32,534 nucleotides of DNA from Patescibacteria group bacterium (GCA_024654625.1 JANLHB010000006.1:1-32534), one strand, 5' to 3'. Shown: positions 15,660-23,485, counted from the first letter of the stretch. Made by a program: numbers and translations. Notes: a model not told the origin generated them from the sequence alone.

Positions 15660-18600
15660 TTATTTATTCTCGTTAATTTTTCCTTTTAATTCTACGTCAA
15701 GAGCCAAACCCTTCAATTCGTTTAATAATACGTGAAATGATGCCGGCAGGTTCGGTTCTTTAAATGATTCGCCTTTTACTATGGCGTCATATGCCGCAGA
15801 TCTTCCAATAATGTCATCTGATTTTATAGTAAGCATCTCTTGCAATATGTGAGCGGCTCCGTATCCTTCAAGCGCCCATACTTCCATTTCTCCGAATCTT
15901 TGTCCTCCGCCTTGCGCTTTCCCTCCAAGCGGCTGTTGAGTAATAAGAGAGTATGGTCCGACTGAACGCATATGTATTTTATCTTCAACCATGTGGTGAA
16001 GTTTCATTATATACATATAGCCGACAGTCACGTCATTGGCAAAAGCCTCTCCCGTTCTGCCGTCAAATAGTTTTGTTTTTCCCGTCTCAGGGAGTCCCGC
16101 TTTCTTAAGTTCTTCTTTAATTTCTTCTTCTTTTACGCCATCAAACGGAGTGGTGATAGCCTGGAAGTTGCCTCCGGCGGCCGCCCAGCCTAAATGCGTT
16201 TCAAGTATCTGTCCGAAGTTCATACGGCTTGCAATACCTAATGGGCTCAAGATTATATCAACAGGCGTTCCATCTGCGAGGTAAGGCATCTCTTCCTCAG
16301 GCAAAACTTTGGAAATAACGCCTTTATTTCCATGCCTTCCGGATAGCTTGTCTCCTACCAAAATTTTTCTTATCTGGGCAACTTCAATTTTAATCTGTTT
16401 TATTATACCTGACTCAAGCTTATCTCCTTTTTCTCTGGAGAAGATTCTCACACTGACAACGCGCCCGCGCTTTCCATGCTCAAGCCTGAGCGATGTATCT
16501 TTTACGTCTCGGGCTTTCTCTCCGAAGATGGACCTTAAAAGACGCTCTTCCGGAGTTAGCTCGGTCTCTCCTTTTGGAGTAATTTTACCGACTAAAATAT
16601 CGCCGGCCCTTACTTCGGCCCCGATTCTGACTATTCCGTCTTCATCAAGGTCTTTTAGCTTGTCCTCTCCAACATTTGGAATATCAAAAGTAGTCTGCTC
16701 GGGACCCAGTTTGGTATCACGGACATTTACAGAGAATTCTTCAAGATGAATACTGGACAAAACGTGATCTTTTACCAATTTTTCTGAAATGACAATAGCA
16801 TCTTCATAGTTTGCTCCTCCCCATGAAAGGAAAGCTACCAGGATATTTTGTCCTAAAGCCAGCTGCCCGTCTCTGCTTGATGAGTTGTCGGCAAGAACTT
16901 GCCCGGCCGAGATTTTGTCGCCCATATTGACAATAGGTTTGTGATGGAATGCGGTAAAATCGTTCGTTCTTAGGAAATTTGTCAGTTTGTAGATCCTTTC
17001 TTTCTTGGATTTTTTCTCTTTAATCCTTATCTCGCTTGCGTCAACAAAGCTTACCTCGCCGTCTTCTTTTGCAATAATAAGCCTTCCGGAGTCGCGCGCG
17101 ACTTTCTCTTCAATTCCGGTTGCAACAAGCGGGGCTTGGGTAACGATACAAGGTGTCGCTTGTCTCATCATATTTGAACCCATGAGCGCTCTCGTCGCGT
17201 CATCGTGTTCAAGAAAAGGAACAAGAGATGTGGCTATGCTAAATGCTTGGTTTGGCGCCACATCCACGAAGTCAACTTCTTCTTTTGGGATATATCCGGG
17301 GTTGGTCCGAGACCTTGCTTCCACTTGGTCATCAAGTATTTGCATTGTTTTAGAGTCATAACTAAGCATAGCGTTAGCTATGTTGTATTTAGATTCATCA
17401 TGCGCGTTTAAGTAAACTATCTCTGTAGTTATTTTTCCCTTTACTACTTTTCTATAAGGCGTTTCTATTATCCCGTATTCATTAAGCTTGGCATAACTTG
17501 AAAGGTTAACAACCAAACCAATATTCGGACCTTCCGGTGTCTGGATAGGGCAAATTCTGCCATAGTGCGATGTATGAACGTCTCTAACATCAAGACCCGC
17601 CCTCTCTCTTGTAAGTCCACCCGGACCTAAAGCGGATAATCTTCTAAGATGCTCCACTTCAGAAAGCATATTTTGCTGGCCCATAAATTGTGAAAGCTGA
17701 TTGGTAGCGAAGAATTCTTTCATTACAGCAGAAAATGGCCTAGGGTTTACTATCTGATTTGACATAAGAACTTCTTTGTCCAGCGTAGACATTCTGTCTT
17801 GAATGTTTTTCTTAAGGCGCGCCATGCCTACGCGAAGCCTTTGCTGGAGCATTTCACCGACAGCTCTTATCCTTCTATTTCCTAAGTGGTCTATATCATC
17901 GCTTACCGCTCTTGGATCATTATTCATCTCAATTATTTTTGAGATGATCGCCACCATATCATCAAAAGAAATTACTTTTGATTCATTTTTTATATTATTT
18001 ACGGGGAATCCCAGCCTATAATTAAGCTTATATCGCCCGACTTGAGACAAATCGTAACGAGCCGGACTGAAAATATCTTCAATAAATCCTCTGGCATTTT
18101 CAGGAGTTGTCGGTTCTTCCGGCCTAAGCCTCTTAAACACTTCCATAAAAGCGTCTTCGTCAGTCTTTGTTGTTACGTCTTTTTCCAGTGTATTTTTTAT
18201 GTAAGCGATTTTTCCGGTATCAATTTTGTCAAAATAGGATCCTATCTCTTGATTTGTTTTTTTGTTTTCAACCGCCCTAAGAACTCTTAAGAATGAAGTT
18301 ATCGGGATTTTTCTTTTCCTGTCTATTCTGGCGTAGATTGCTCCGTCAGGATCCGTCTCAATCTCAATCCAAGCTCCTCTGTTTGGGATTATCTTAGCTC
18401 CAAAATATTTATGTCCGCGAAAAATGTTAGATGTAAAATACGCGCCAAAAGAGCGAGCCAACTGAGGCACTATCACCCTCTCAACACCGTTTATTATAAA
18501 AGTGCCATGGTCTGTCATAAGAGGAAGATCGGCAAAAAAGATTTCTTGATCCCTTGTTTCTTTTAGAAATTTGTTGGTAAGTCTGATATTTACCTTAAGG

Positions 18601-18872
18601 GGAGCGCTATAGGTTAAATTTTTGAGTTTTGATTCGTATTCGTTGAATTTAGGTTCACTTACGGAAAAACCGATAAATTCAATGGTAAATTCTTTTTCAG
18701 AATAATCACTAATAGGTGAAAATTCGTCAAAAAGTTCTTTAATTCCCTCTTTTAAAAACCATTCGTATGAAAATGTCTGGACTTCAACAAGGTTAGGCAA
18801 GTCAATAAAAGGTTTCTTGTATCTGGAAAAAAATTTCTTCTCTCCTAAATGCGATGATGGCTTATTATGCAT
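15660..18872 (-). CDS. rpoB: RNA polymerase beta subunit
   Basis: 1070 aa. Recognisable RpoB blocks in order are the N-terminal lobe (PLMTDHGTFIINGVERVIVPQL), the rifampicin region (FFATNQLSQFMGQQNMLSEVEHLRRLSALGPGGL read piecewise), and SHYGRICPIQTPEGPNIGL. These are followed by GSNMMRQATP, SWGGANYEDAIVIS, KLSGRHGNKGVISKVLP and the C-terminal GGQRFGEMEVWALEGYGAAHILQEML. In the rifampicin cluster the usual D-x-x-N-P-L-S-x-x-T-H-K-R-R-L-S-A is replaced by QQNMLSEVEHLRRLSA, with V-E-H-L where most bacteria have T-H-K-R. A consensus promoter lies ~170 nt upstream, so unlike most genes here rpoB has a long leader. Confidence 0.98.
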   Translation of the reverse strand: MHNKPSSHLGEKKFFSRYKKPFIDLPNLVEVQTFSYEWFLKEGIKELFDEFSPISDYSEKEFTIEFIGFSVSEPKFNEYESKLKNLTYSAPLKVNIRLTNKFLKETRDQEIFFADLPLMTDHGTFIINGVERVIVPQLARSFGAYFTSNIFRGHKYFGAKIIPNRGAWIEIETDPDGAIYARIDRKRKIPITSFLRVLRAVENKKTNQEIGSYFDKIDTGKIAYIKNTLEKDVTTKTDEDAFMEVFKRLRPEEPTTPENARGFIEDIFSPARYDLSQVGRYKLNYRLGFPVNNIKNESKVISFDDMVAIISKIIEMNNDPRAVSDDIDHLGNRRIRAVGEMLQQRLRVGMARLKKNIQDRMSTLDKEVLMSNQIVNPRPFSAVMKEFFATNQLSQFMGQQNMLSEVEHLRRLSALGPGGLTRERAGLDVRDVHTSHYGRICPIQTPEGPNIGLVVNLSSYAKLNEYGIIETPYRKVVKGKITTEIVYLNAHDESKYNIANAMLSYDSKTMQILDDQVEARSRTNPGYIPKEEVDFVDVAPNQAFSIATSLVPFLEHDDATRALMGSNMMRQATPCIVTQAPLVATGIEEKVARDSGRLIIAKEDGEVSFVDASEIRIKEKKSKKERIYKLTNFLRTNDFTAFHHKPIVNMGDKISAGQVLADNSSSRDGQLALGQNILVAFLSWGGANYEDAIVISEKLVKDHVLSSIHLEEFSVNVRDTKLGPEQTTFDIPNVGEDKLKDLDEDGIVRIGAEVRAGDILVGKITPKGETELTPEERLLRSIFGEKARDVKDTSLRLEHGKRGRVVSVRIFSREKGDKLESGIIKQIKIEVAQIRKILVGDKLSGRHGNKGVISKVLPEEEMPYLADGTPVDIILSPLGIASRMNFGQILETHLGWAAAGGNFQAITTPFDGVKEEEIKEELKKAGLPETGKTKLFDGRTGEAFANDVTVGYMYIMKLHHMVEDKIHMRSVGPYSLITQQPLGGKAQGGGQRFGEMEVWALEGYGAAHILQEMLTIKSDDIIGRSAAYDAIVKGESFKEPNLPASFHVLLNELKGLALDVELKGKINENK

Positions 18873-18944
18873 AAAATAACAAAAAAATACAAAAACCGCC
18901 CTTCCGCCTCATTCTTCAGGGGATCTTTGCAGATTTCTTCTTAT

Positions 18945-18978
18945 TTAATTAGTTAAATGATAAGTGATCACTAATTAA
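18945..18978. repeat. Hairpin in rpoBC leader
   Basis: TTAATTAGT (18945-18953) pairs with ACTAATTAA (18970-18978). It lies within the predicted rpoB leader and could affect leader stability or elongation. Confidence 0.45.
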
Positions 18979-19043
18979 AGCTATTAATTATATTTCCTCT
19001 GCCCTATTGCTTCAAAAACTCAATCATTTAGATATTAATAACT

Positions 19044-19071
19044 ATTATACACATGCCTCAAAATCTGTCAA
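19044..19071 (-). promoter_or_regulatory. Consensus sigma-70 promoter of rpoB-rpoC
   Basis: Minus strand TTGACA (19066-19071) and TATAAT (19044-19049), both perfect, with a 16-bp spacer. Transcription would start near 19037, leaving a leader of ~165 nt. The leader holds an AT-rich hairpin and a GC-rich stretch followed by T-runs close to the ATG. Confidence 0.75.
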
Positions 19072-19102
19072 ATTTTGTTGCAGTGTTAACAAATAGCGAT
19101 GG

Positions 19103-19146
19103 TAATGTGCACCACTCGGTGGTGCACATTTAGGTAAGATAATTAA
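19103..19146 (+). repeat. 44-bp terminal-type inverted repeat, left
   Basis: Matches the reverse complement of 20413-20456 at 40 of 44 positions. Its outer part is a palindrome with arm AATGTGCACCAC and loop TCG; its inner part reads TTTAGGTAAGATAATTAA. Confidence 0.75.
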
Positions 19147-19231
19147 CTTCGCCAGTTGACGAAGTGAGCCGTTTAATCGTCCAAGGGGTCCCCTTGGACA
19201 GGGTTAATAACCCCTAGTCACTGGTGACTAG
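19146..19231. repeat. Array of four short hairpins
   Basis: In order: ACTTCG/CGAAGT (19146-19165), GTCCAAGGGG/CCCCTTGGAC around one T (19179-19199), GGGTT/AACCC (19201-19213) and CTAGTCAC/GTGACTAG (19214-19231). With the TIR palindrome before and the terminator after, six stem-loops occupy about 170 bases. Confidence 0.65.
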
Positions 19232-19240
19232 TCTATAATA

Positions 19241-19273
19241 AAAACGACCCCGCATGGCGTACTATGCGGGGTC
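19241..19273 (-). terminator. Terminator of AGOG-like gene
   Basis: Perfect 10-bp stem (arm GACCCCGCAT, 19246-19255) with an 8-nt loop, followed on the minus strand by GTTTTTATT. It begins 15 nt after the stop codon. Confidence 0.85.
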
Positions 19274-19288
19274 TTAATCATTTAAATT

Positions 19289-20185
19289 CTACTCTGCACA
19301 TTTTTGCATATAAGCAGGAGGTAGTTGAATAACACCGAGATGTTTATTCGACGAATGATGCCTCGCCCTCTTGAATGGGCCCTTGCAGATATCATACACA
19401 GGACAAAGACCTTTCGTGTCGATATACTTGCAAGTTTTACATCCAAATTTGCCAAGTATCCAAGTGGCATTTGCCGCCCCTTTAATACCCTCGTATTTAC
19501 GGAAGACATCCTTCATAAGTGGCGACAGGATCTTTTCCAGCTGTTGTGCTTTGATACGACCTCTCCCTTCAAGAACTCCTGTTGATGTGCTGATTGCTTG
19601 AACCCAACTATCAACAGGAACAATGTTCTCAAATGAAAGGTCTCTGAACTCTCGCAAGAACATTGAGAGGAGGCAAAATATTTTTCCTTTTGAACCAGGA
19701 AAAATATTTGACACCCCGTGCTCTTTACCGACCTTCCTCAGATTCTTTAAGAGTTCTATCGTATTCTCCACCCCTTCATAAATTTCAAAAGGGTCCCCAT
19801 TAAAGAACCTGTCCAGATGTTGCTTTCGCGTGAGAAAAAACTCGACCTCCTTATGAGGAAGTGCGATCTTATACGTTCTGAAAAGTTGACGCATGCGCCA
19901 AAGAGAAGGACGTATCCCTCTACTAAAGAGCCGAGGATTGCGATCATACATATTGGCAAAGTTCCGATATAGGAACGTGCTACTTGTCCTCTTGTCAGAG
20001 AGAGCGATAAGTGTCAACCAATACAGATGCTCCTTGCTCCCCTCCTCAACTTTCTTTGGAAGAGAAACGTGCTGAGGCCCAAAGACCTTTACAGGATAGA
20101 GAGTGAATATCCCCTTGTTTTCTTGATACCACGTAAAAATCGTTTCGAAGACTTTACGAAACTGAGTCTCGTTCACCCTTATCAC
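19289..20185 (-). CDS. AGOG-like HhH-GPD DNA glycosylase with Cys4 cluster
   Basis: 298 aa. Residues 163-208 read PGSKGKIFCLLSMF, then IVPVDSWVQAISTSTGVL. This fits the HhH-GPD pattern of archaeal 8-oxoguanine glycosylases (AGOG), where a Lys in K-T-x-x-F-x-x-K-M and the Asp of P-V-D-x-x-V are catalytic. Candidates here are K166/K168 and D192. Four Cys (249, 252, 261, 267; C-x2-C-x8-C-x5-C) near the C-terminus could hold an iron-sulfur cluster like endonuclease III, though the spacing differs. The likely role is excision of oxidised bases. The start is GTG at 20185, preceded by AAAGGAGGTGG at good spacing. The gene is monocistronic and framed by 44-bp inverted repeats. The fold assignment is inferred from motifs only. 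Confidence 0.6.
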   Translation of the reverse strand: MIRVNETQFRKVFETIFTWYQENKGIFTLYPVKVFGPQHVSLPKKVEEGSKEHLYWLTLIALSDKRTSSTFLYRNFANMYDRNPRLFSRGIRPSLWRMRQLFRTYKIALPHKEVEFFLTRKQHLDRFFNGDPFEIYEGVENTIELLKNLRKVGKEHGVSNIFPGSKGKIFCLLSMFLREFRDLSFENIVPVDSWVQAISTSTGVLEGRGRIKAQQLEKILSPLMKDVFRKYEGIKGAANATWILGKFGCKTCKYIDTKGLCPVYDICKGPFKRARHHSSNKHLGVIQLPPAYMQKCAE

Positions 20186-20210
20186 TTTTGACCACCTCCT
20201 TTATTATGTT

Positions 20211-20217
20211 TTGTACA
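20211..20217. promoter_or_regulatory. TTGTACA box in leader (possible operator)
   Basis: TTGTACA, inside the palindrome TTGTACAA, just upstream of the SD of the glycosylase gene. The same word recurs at 20266-20272. Confidence 0.35.
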
Positions 20218-20233
20218 AATGTCTTCTGTGGCT

Positions 20234-20272
20234 ATTTTACTTAAACAGTAAAAAAAGTAAAGCTCTTGTACA
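20234..20272 (-). promoter_or_regulatory. Promoter of AGOG-like gene with flanking TTGTACA
   Basis: Minus strand TTTACT (20256-20261) and TAAAAT (20234-20239) with a 16-bp spacer. A second TTGTACA (20266-20272, within CTTGTACAG) lies 4 bp upstream of the -35. Two identical boxes flanking a promoter suggest repression by a dimeric regulator, perhaps damage- or redox-linked. Confidence 0.4.
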
Positions 20273-20412
20273 GTTAACCTTATGGGGTGACATTTATGGT
20301 AAATTGAGGTGACAAAGGTTAATCATCTTAATTTACAAAGGCGAAAAGCCTTTAAGCATATATGGCAAACAAAAATCAAGAGGCGGCGTATCTGCCGTGG
20401 CGGATGAGCCGT

Positions 20413-20456
20413 TTAATTATCTTACCTAAATGTGCACTACCGGAAGGTGCACATTA
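20413..20456 (-). repeat. 44-bp terminal-type inverted repeat, right
   Basis: Inverted partner of 19103-19146. The first 25 bases (20413-20437) are identical; the four differences fall in the palindrome centre. Immediately inside is TGAGCCGTTTAATT, a word shared with the palindrome at 8236-8279. Confidence 0.75.
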
Positions 20457-20477
20457 TAAACTTAACGTTAAGTTTAT
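20456..20477. repeat. 22-bp perfect palindrome
   Basis: ATAAACTTAAC followed by GTTAAGTTTAT is self-complementary without a spacer. It overlaps the stop codon of the winged-helix gene and abuts the right 44-bp repeat. Confidence 0.6.
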
Positions 20478-20868
20478 TTTAGAGTATAAAAAACGCTTCG
20501 GCCTGTTTTGCCGTGTTGGGCCACCTTCCCCTTCTTCTCCAGTTCGTTTAAGTATCGTTCCGCGGTGGAGTCAGACACCTTGAGAATCTTTTCGATATCA
20601 TCGTTTGTCACTTTCTTATTTTCTTGAAAGATTTTGAGAACCTTGTCTTTGTTTTTGTCTTTTTGGATAATTCGTTTTGAAACAACCGAGGTAGTCCTTG
20701 AAGTGGCCTTTGAGATTACTGGAGCGACAGTAGTAGAGGTTCGGTATGTTTTTTCTTATTTTTAGATTTAATTTTTTTCTTTAGAGTTTTGAATCCTTTG
20801 GTAGTCCAGCTTCGGCTGAGGTAAGAACCTAAAGCTATTCCTAAGATGAAATATAAAATATTCTCCAT
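20474..20868 (-). pseudogene. Membrane-anchored winged-helix protein split by an A6 frameshift
   Basis: ATG at 20868 opens MENILYFILGIALGSYLSRS, one membrane helix, then a Lys-rich stretch, and this frame stops at 20716 after 50 codons. At A6 (20749-20754) a -1 shift continues into TYRTSTTVAPVISKATSRTT. It then enters a winged-helix domain: KVLKIFQENKKVTNDDIEKI, LKVSDSTAERYLNELEKKG, KTGRSVFYTLK, stop at 20474. The two halves form a sensible membrane-tethered DNA-binding protein. The shift lies in AAGAAAAAACAT, so it may be a lost A, a sequencing error, or slippage that makes both a short and a long product. TAATAT lies 6 nt before the ATG. Confidence 0.7.
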
Positions 20869-20874
20869 ATATTT

Positions 20875-20880
20875 ATATTA
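20875..20880 (-). promoter_or_regulatory. -10 box of winged-helix gene
   Basis: TAATAT on the minus strand, 6 nt before the ATG at 20868. Confidence 0.4.
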
Positions 20881-20927
20881 ACACGCAACTTTTAAATTAT
20901 TCTAATCAAAACTGTGGAGAAACGAAA

Positions 20928-20973
20928 TGTCTAACACTCGGTGTTGGACACCATACAAAGGAATTTCCTTTGT
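20928..20973. repeat. Two adjacent palindromes upstream of corA
   Basis: TGTCTAACAC/GTGTTGGACA around TCG (20928-20950, one G-U pair) and ACAAAGGAA/TTCCTTTGT around one T (20955-20973). They lie between the divergent winged-helix and corA genes. Confidence 0.6.
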
Positions 20974-21033
20974 CCTTTGTGGTTTGGATTTATATCTCCA
21001 CACCGGCTAGTTAAATAATTTTACTATTTGCGT

Positions 21034-21039
21034 TATAAT
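21034..21039 (+). promoter_or_regulatory. -10 box of corA-cysS
   Basis: TATAAT 9 nt before the ATG at 21049. A transcript from it would have at most a few leader bases. Confidence 0.5.
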
Positions 21040-21048
21040 AATCTCATT

Positions 21049-21963
21049 ATGATGACAACCTATAAGCACAAAAAGCTAACTTGGATAAACTTAGAGTCTC
21101 CGACGAGAGACGATGTTGAAAAAATTATAAACGACTATTCAGTCCCTGTTCTTGTCGCCGATGAACTCATGCGCCCGACACTTCGCCCTAAAGTGGATGT
21201 CTATCCTAATCTTATTTACCTCATACTTCATTTCCCTGTTTACAGCCAAAAGATGCAAGGTTCAGACGGACGCGAGGTGGATTTTATAATAGGAAAGAAT
21301 TTCCTTATAACAAGCCACTATGAGACGATTGACCCTCTTCATGAATTTTCAAAAATGTTTGAAGTGAATTCAATACTGGATAAAAGCAATATGGGCGAAC
21401 ATGCCGGCTTTCTCGTCTTCTATATACTTCGTCAGCTTTATGAATTCTCACTCAGACAGCTTGACCATATAGAGCAAAAAATTGACCAGATAGAAGATAA
21501 TATATTTAATGGCAAAGAGAAAGAAATGGTAAAAAAAATATCAGTTGTAAATCGCGACCTTATAAACTTCCGCCAAGCCATAAGACCGCATAAAGAGATA
21601 CTCTCTTCTTTTGAGTTTGCGGGAACTAATTTCTTCGGCGAATCTTTCGCTTATCACCTAGCTGACATGATTGGTGAATATTATAAAGTGGCAAACCAGC
21701 TAGAAATACAAAAAGAGACGTTAACGGATCTCCATGAGACAAATGACTCGCTCCTTTCTACAAAAACCAATGAAGTGATGAAGTTCCTTACCATTATGGC
21801 TTTTGTCACTTTCCCTCTTTCTCTTTTGGCAGCCATCTTTGGTATGAATACTGACTATCTTCCGCTTGTTGGCATAAGGGGTGATTTTTGGATTGTAATA
21901 GGCGTGATGGGTACTGCCACTATATTTATGTTCGCCTTCTTTAAAAGGAAAGGTTGGATGTAA
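21049..21963 (+). CDS. corA: CorA-family divalent cation (Mg2+) transporter
   Basis: 304 aa from the ATG at 21049. That start is chosen because TATAAT ends 9 nt before it; a TTG further upstream would overlap the promoter, and a second ATG follows immediately. The large N-terminal cytoplasmic domain ends in a long charged helix (QLDHIEQKIDQIEDNIF). Two C-terminal membrane helices follow, with the CorA signature GMN at residues 265-267 (IFGMNTDYLPL), which forms the selectivity loop. Conserved P-x-x-x-x-A before it and a basic C-terminus (FKRKGWM) fit the family. Length is normal. cysS starts 13 nt downstream, so the two are probably co-transcribed. Confidence 0.94.
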   Translation: MMTTYKHKKLTWINLESPTRDDVEKIINDYSVPVLVADELMRPTLRPKVDVYPNLIYLILHFPVYSQKMQGSDGREVDFIIGKNFLITSHYETIDPLHEFSKMFEVNSILDKSNMGEHAGFLVFYILRQLYEFSLRQLDHIEQKIDQIEDNIFNGKEKEMVKKISVVNRDLINFRQAIRPHKEILSSFEFAGTNFFGESFAYHLADMIGEYYKVANQLEIQKETLTDLHETNDSLLSTKTNEVMKFLTIMAFVTFPLSLLAAIFGMNTDYLPLVGIRGDFWIVIGVMGTATIFMFAFFKRKGWM

Positions 21964-21976
21964 TCGTTTTTAAAAG

Positions 21977-23425
21977 ATGCTAAAACTTTACAACACTCTT
22001 CCAAGGAAAAAAGAAGTTTTTAAACCGCTTATTGATAAAAAAGTGGGACTTTATACTTGCGGTCCGACTGTTTATGATTATGCGCATATAGGCAACTTAA
22101 GGACATATATCTTTGAAGATTTGCTTAAGCGAGTCTTGGTGTATAACGGCTATAAAGTTAATCATGTTATGAATTTCACTGACGTGGGGCACTTGGTCTC
22201 TGACGCGGACGAAGGTGAAGATAAGATGACCAAAGCGCTTCGGCGCGAAGGTAAGCCTTTAACACTTGAAGCGATGAAAGAGGTGGGCAGTTTCTATGCC
22301 GATAAGTTTAAAGAAGATACAAAAAGTTTAAATATTATACCGCCTGATATTTATTGCTCCGCTTCAGATCACATACAAGAGCAAATAAGTCTTATAAAAA
22401 AATTAGAAGAGAAAGGTTATGTATACACCACAAGCGACGGAGTCTATTTTGATATTTCAAAGATTAAAGATTACGGCAAGCTCGCCGGTCTATTGAAGGA
22501 TGAGAGTCAATCAGCCAGCGCAGACGAGAAATTCGCAAGGATCGGTATTAATCCGGAGAAGAAGCATTTAAGAGACTTTGCTTTGTGGAAGTTCAACAAA
22601 GATCTAGGCTGGGATAGCCCGTGGGGAAAAGGTTTTCCAGGCTGGCATATAGAATGCTCGGCTATGTCTATGAAATATCTTGGAGAGAGTTTTGATATTC
22701 ACTGTGGCGCGGAAGACCACATAAGAGTGCATCATACGAACGAGATAGCACAATCTGAAGCGGCAACAGGAAAACCATTTGCCAAATATTGGCTACACGG
22801 GGCTTTTCTTAAGTTTGGCGACGCTAAAATGTCTAAGTCGGCCGGCAGTTTTATAACTCTTAAAGATGTAGTAGAACACGGCTACTCCCCTCTTGAATTT
22901 CGGCTACTACTTCTGCAAACTCACTATCACAAACCCATGAAGTTTATTTGGGAATCGCTTTCTCAAGCCAAAAGCGGACTTCTGCGCCTCCGTGAATTTA
23001 CTGAAAGATTAAATGAAGTTTCTGAAGAAAGAGAATTTTCTTCCAATATAAAAGAATTATTAACTAAAATCAGGAAAGAATTTAAGAACGCGATAAACGA
23101 CGATTTGAATTCTCCAGAGGCGCTTGCTATTCTCTTTAATCTTGTGACAGATATAAACAAGCTTATAGATGAGCGCAATCTCTCAAAAAAAGATGCGGAA
23201 AAAGTTTTGGAGTTAGTAGATGACTTTGACGCAGTGTTGGGGCTTGAGCTGGCAAAAAAAGAAAAAGAAGTAATACCGGAAGAAGTGTTAGCGTTCGCTA
23301 TCGCTAGAGAAAAAGCTCGTGAAGATAAAGACTGGCAAAGAGCCGATGAACTGCGAAACGAGATAACCAAACTCGGTTACTCTACAGAAGACACTGTCAA
23401 AGGCCAAAAAATAAAAAAGATATAA
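21977..23425 (+). CDS. cysS: Cysteinyl-tRNA synthetase
   Basis: 482 aa class I synthetase charging tRNA-Cys. The zinc- and Cys-binding segment CGPTVYDYAHIGNLRTY (residues 28-44) contains the HIGH motif as HIGN. GWHIECSAMSMKYLG and DIHCGAEDHIRVHHTNEIAQSEA carry the other zinc ligands (Cys, His). KMSKS appears as DAKMSKSAGSFITL. The helical anticodon-binding domain follows, ending in RADELRNEITKLGYSTEDT. No SD is present, so initiation probably depends on coupling to corA, 13 nt upstream. Confidence 0.97.
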   Translation: MLKLYNTLPRKKEVFKPLIDKKVGLYTCGPTVYDYAHIGNLRTYIFEDLLKRVLVYNGYKVNHVMNFTDVGHLVSDADEGEDKMTKALRREGKPLTLEAMKEVGSFYADKFKEDTKSLNIIPPDIYCSASDHIQEQISLIKKLEEKGYVYTTSDGVYFDISKIKDYGKLAGLLKDESQSASADEKFARIGINPEKKHLRDFALWKFNKDLGWDSPWGKGFPGWHIECSAMSMKYLGESFDIHCGAEDHIRVHHTNEIAQSEAATGKPFAKYWLHGAFLKFGDAKMSKSAGSFITLKDVVEHGYSPLEFRLLLLQTHYHKPMKFIWESLSQAKSGLLRLREFTERLNEVSEEREFSSNIKELLTKIRKEFKNAINDDLNSPEALAILFNLVTDINKLIDERNLSKKDAEKVLELVDDFDAVLGLELAKKEKEVIPEEVLAFAIAREKAREDKDWQRADELRNEITKLGYSTEDTVKGQKIKKI

Positions 23426-23485
23426 CCCCGCCAAAAGTATGATACTAACAGAATATTGTCAATAGTTTTTGATTTATCCTAACTG

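Larger units (their letters stand above)
19103..20456. mobile_element. Candidate TIR-bounded accessory module
   Basis: A 1.35-kb unit is framed by 44-bp inverted repeats of equal length and contains one complete gene (AGOG-like glycosylase) with its own promoter, SD leader and terminator. No transposase is inside. It may be a non-autonomous mobile cassette, or a gene that happens to sit between two copies of an intergenic repeat. Target-site duplications are not evident. Confidence 0.35.

Noticed and set aside
19103-19273. CRISPR-like array
   Set aside because: The hairpins have different sequences and irregular spacing, with no constant repeat or spacers and no cas genes nearby.
20362-20583. 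73-codon plus-strand ORF
   Set aside because: It runs through the right 44-bp repeat, a palindrome and antisense of the winged-helix gene, so it reads as incidental.
20749-20755. Canonical -1 ribosomal frameshift heptamer A AAA AAC
   Set aside because: The bases are present but the zero frame reads AAG AAA AAA C, so the heptamer is not in the classical register; only general A6 slippage remains possible.
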